Shown piece by piece: positions 5,140 to 6,030 of a DNA stretch of 6,030 bases (positions are counted from its first letter, which is position 1; every line of letters begins with the position of its first letter). The notes under the pieces were generated by a model. It saw nothing but the letters and a program-made list of their open reading frames with translations. It searched no databases and was not told the DNA's origin. The stretch comes from JBFFSQ01 sp041572275 (GTDB taxonomy: Bacteria > Pseudomonadota > Gammaproteobacteria > SZUA-229), in assembly GCA_041572275.1 (NCBI GenBank), contig JBFFSQ010000185.1:1-6030 (forward strand). Direction: 5' to 3'. A program made the position numbers and the translations under genes.

Positions 5140-5225
5140 GTCATACCCGCATGCCTCTAGCGGGTATCCAGCGCTTTGTAGCACTTAAAGTCACTGGATC
5201 CCGGCTTAAATCATGCCGGGATGAC
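5140..5225 (+). repeat. Array unit 5
   Basis: The left hairpin is 5140-5171, the spacer 5172-5193 (CTTTGTAG type) and the right hairpin 5194-5225. It matches unit 3 except at the first base and at one spacer base. It ends 24 bp from the stop codon of the convergent dienelactone hydrolase gene. Confidence 0.88.
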
Positions 5226-5249
5226 AAAAATCATTCCTAACAACGGTTA

Positions 5250-6030
5250 TTATTTAAAAATAGATTTCATAAAGTCCTGCATCTGCTGCCAGGAGTCCTT
5301 ATCAGCCTCGGCATTGTAGGCCAGGGGTAGTTTGAATTTAAGACCGAAACTGTCTGCCTGGGGATTGGTAAAGCTATGGCGCGCACCGGGATAATTCACA
5401 AAACGATAATCTACATCGGCACTGGTCATTTCCTGCTTGAAGGCGGCTATCTGCTCCGGCTTCACGAAGGGATCATCGGCCCCATTAAATACCAGCACCT
5501 TTGCCTTTACCACACCTTTTGAAACAGGCGCTTGGGTCCCCAGACTGCCATGAAAACTGACAACACCTTTAATATCCATGCCCTGACGCGCCATGTTTAG
5601 AACTATGCCGCCACCAAAGCAGTAGCCAATGGCCGCAATATTATTAGCATCTACCCTCGACTTTTTTTTCAGGGTGTCCAGAGCGGCTTCAAAACGCGCT
5701 TTCGCCAATGGCATATTGCTGGCCACAGCCTGGGAGAACTTGCCGGCATCATCAGGATGCGACGCAGTTTTTCCATCACCGTACATATCCACTGCTAACG
5801 CGGTATAGCCCAGTTCAGCCAGCATACGCGCACGTTTACGGGCATAGGCATTATGGCCCCACCACTCATGCACCACCAGCACACCCGGCCTGGGTCCCTT
5901 GATACTGTTATCGTAGGCCAGTAACCCCTTCATGACTGTATCACCAGACCGGTAACTGATCTTTTCAGTCACCACCTGAGCCTGGGCATTAAACATCAAC
6001 ATCAAAGCTGCAACATACATGAAAAATTTC
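5250..6030 (-). CDS. Exported dienelactone hydrolase-family alpha/beta hydrolase, start codon just beyond the edge
   Basis: Dienelactone hydrolases are alpha/beta-fold esterases with a Cys-Asp-His triad. Numbered from the ATG at 6020, the nucleophile is Cys134 in GYCFGG, the acid Asp183 in ADDPFV and the base His215 in ARHSF. Glu52 in HEWWG matches the family glutamate beside the cysteine. The true start is probably upstream: the frame stays open to the edge with codons for Lys-Phe-Phe, and base 6030 reads G on the minus strand, as the end of an ATG would. The resulting MKFFMYVAALMLMFNAQA would be a complete Sec signal peptide cut after Ala-Gln-Ala, so the enzyme is probably periplasmic. The natural substrate is unknown; genomic relatives are often not chlorocatechol enzymes. 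It ends toward the repeat array, which may serve as its transcript end. Confidence 0.88.
   Translation of the reverse strand, partial: KFFMYVAALMLMFNAQAQVVTEKISYRSGDTVMKGLLAYDNSIKGPRPGVLVVHEWWGHNAYARKRARMLAELGYTALAVDMYGDGKTASHPDDAGKFSQAVASNMPLAKARFEAALDTLKKKSRVDANNIAAIGYCFGGGIVLNMARQGMDIKGVVSFHGSLGTQAPVSKGVVKAKVLVFNGADDPFVKPEQIAAFKQEMTSADVDYRFVNYPGARHSFTNPQADSFGLKFKLPLAYNAEADKDSWQQMQDFMKSIFK

Larger units (their letters stand above)
4641..5225. repeat. REPIN-like palindrome array: five full units plus one truncated unit
   Basis: Six same-orientation units at 4641, 4722, 4823, 4924, 5024 and 5140 fill the space between two convergent genes. A full unit is 86-87 bp: a left 32-nt hairpin element (stem ATACCCGC/GCGGGTAT), a 22-nt spacer, and a right 32-33-nt element (stem ATCCCGGC/GCCGGGAT) that is an inverted, diverged copy of the left one. 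Units therefore begin GTCAT and end ATGAC, and the inner edges are ATCCAG and CTGGAT. Linkers are 14-15 nt (xxACTAAAAAxCTC), except 29 nt between the last two. This is the architecture of REP doublets (BIME/REPIN), normally non-autonomous and spread by a RAYT transposase. No such gene is in the window. A role in convergent transcript ends or mRNA stability is inferred. Confidence 0.9.

Noticed and set aside
4641..5225. CRISPR array, because of regular repeats
   Set aside because: The repeated parts are long palindromic pairs, the spacers are shared between units instead of unique, the period is about 100 bp, and no cas genes are present.
5058..5240. 60-codon plus-strand ORF inside the array
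   Set aside because: It is built entirely from repeat units, has no ribosome binding site and resembles no protein.

Overview
The window looks like part of a gammaproteobacterial chromosome with moderate base composition. OxyR, AhpC and YaaA all resemble their Enterobacteria/Pseudomonas-type versions, and the Crp/Fnr regulator resembles Pseudomonas DNR. I cannot name a genus. There are seven genes, two of them cut by the window edges, plus one conspicuous repeat array.

Left part (1-1196): the start of ahpC (peroxiredoxin, minus strand, cut at the edge) is divergent from oxyR (plus strand). Their 168-bp intergenic region holds an 11-bp perfect inverted repeat close to the oxyR start and two ATAG elements at OxyR-like spacing. 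Middle (1197-2430): a 359-bp stretch without a convincing gene separates oxyR from a convergent DNR-like Crp/Fnr regulator (minus strand). A 182-bp leader with two stem-loops follows. Next (2431-3635) comes a two-gene minus-strand operon, yaaA followed after 2 nt by a small membrane protein with a PGPGW-like motif. A 120-bp divergent promoter region separates yaaA from a plus-strand radical SAM protein (3756-4640), which may be leaderless.

Right part: between the convergent radical SAM and dienelactone hydrolase genes lies an array (4641-5225) of five full and one truncated composite palindromic units at about 100-bp spacing. Each unit is two inverted copies of one 32-nt REP-like hairpin element around a constant 22-nt spacer. 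The two copies differ in the stem only at base pairs that changed on both sides, which is covariation. The last gene (minus strand, from 5250) is an exported dienelactone hydrolase whose start codon probably lies two bases beyond the window.

Functionally, ahpC, oxyR and yaaA form a peroxide-defence neighbourhood: scavenging, sensing, and limiting free iron. The DNR-like factor between them suggests a link to low-oxygen or nitric-oxide control, but that link is inference. The REPIN-like array is the most unusual structure. The protein-coding genes belong to known families.
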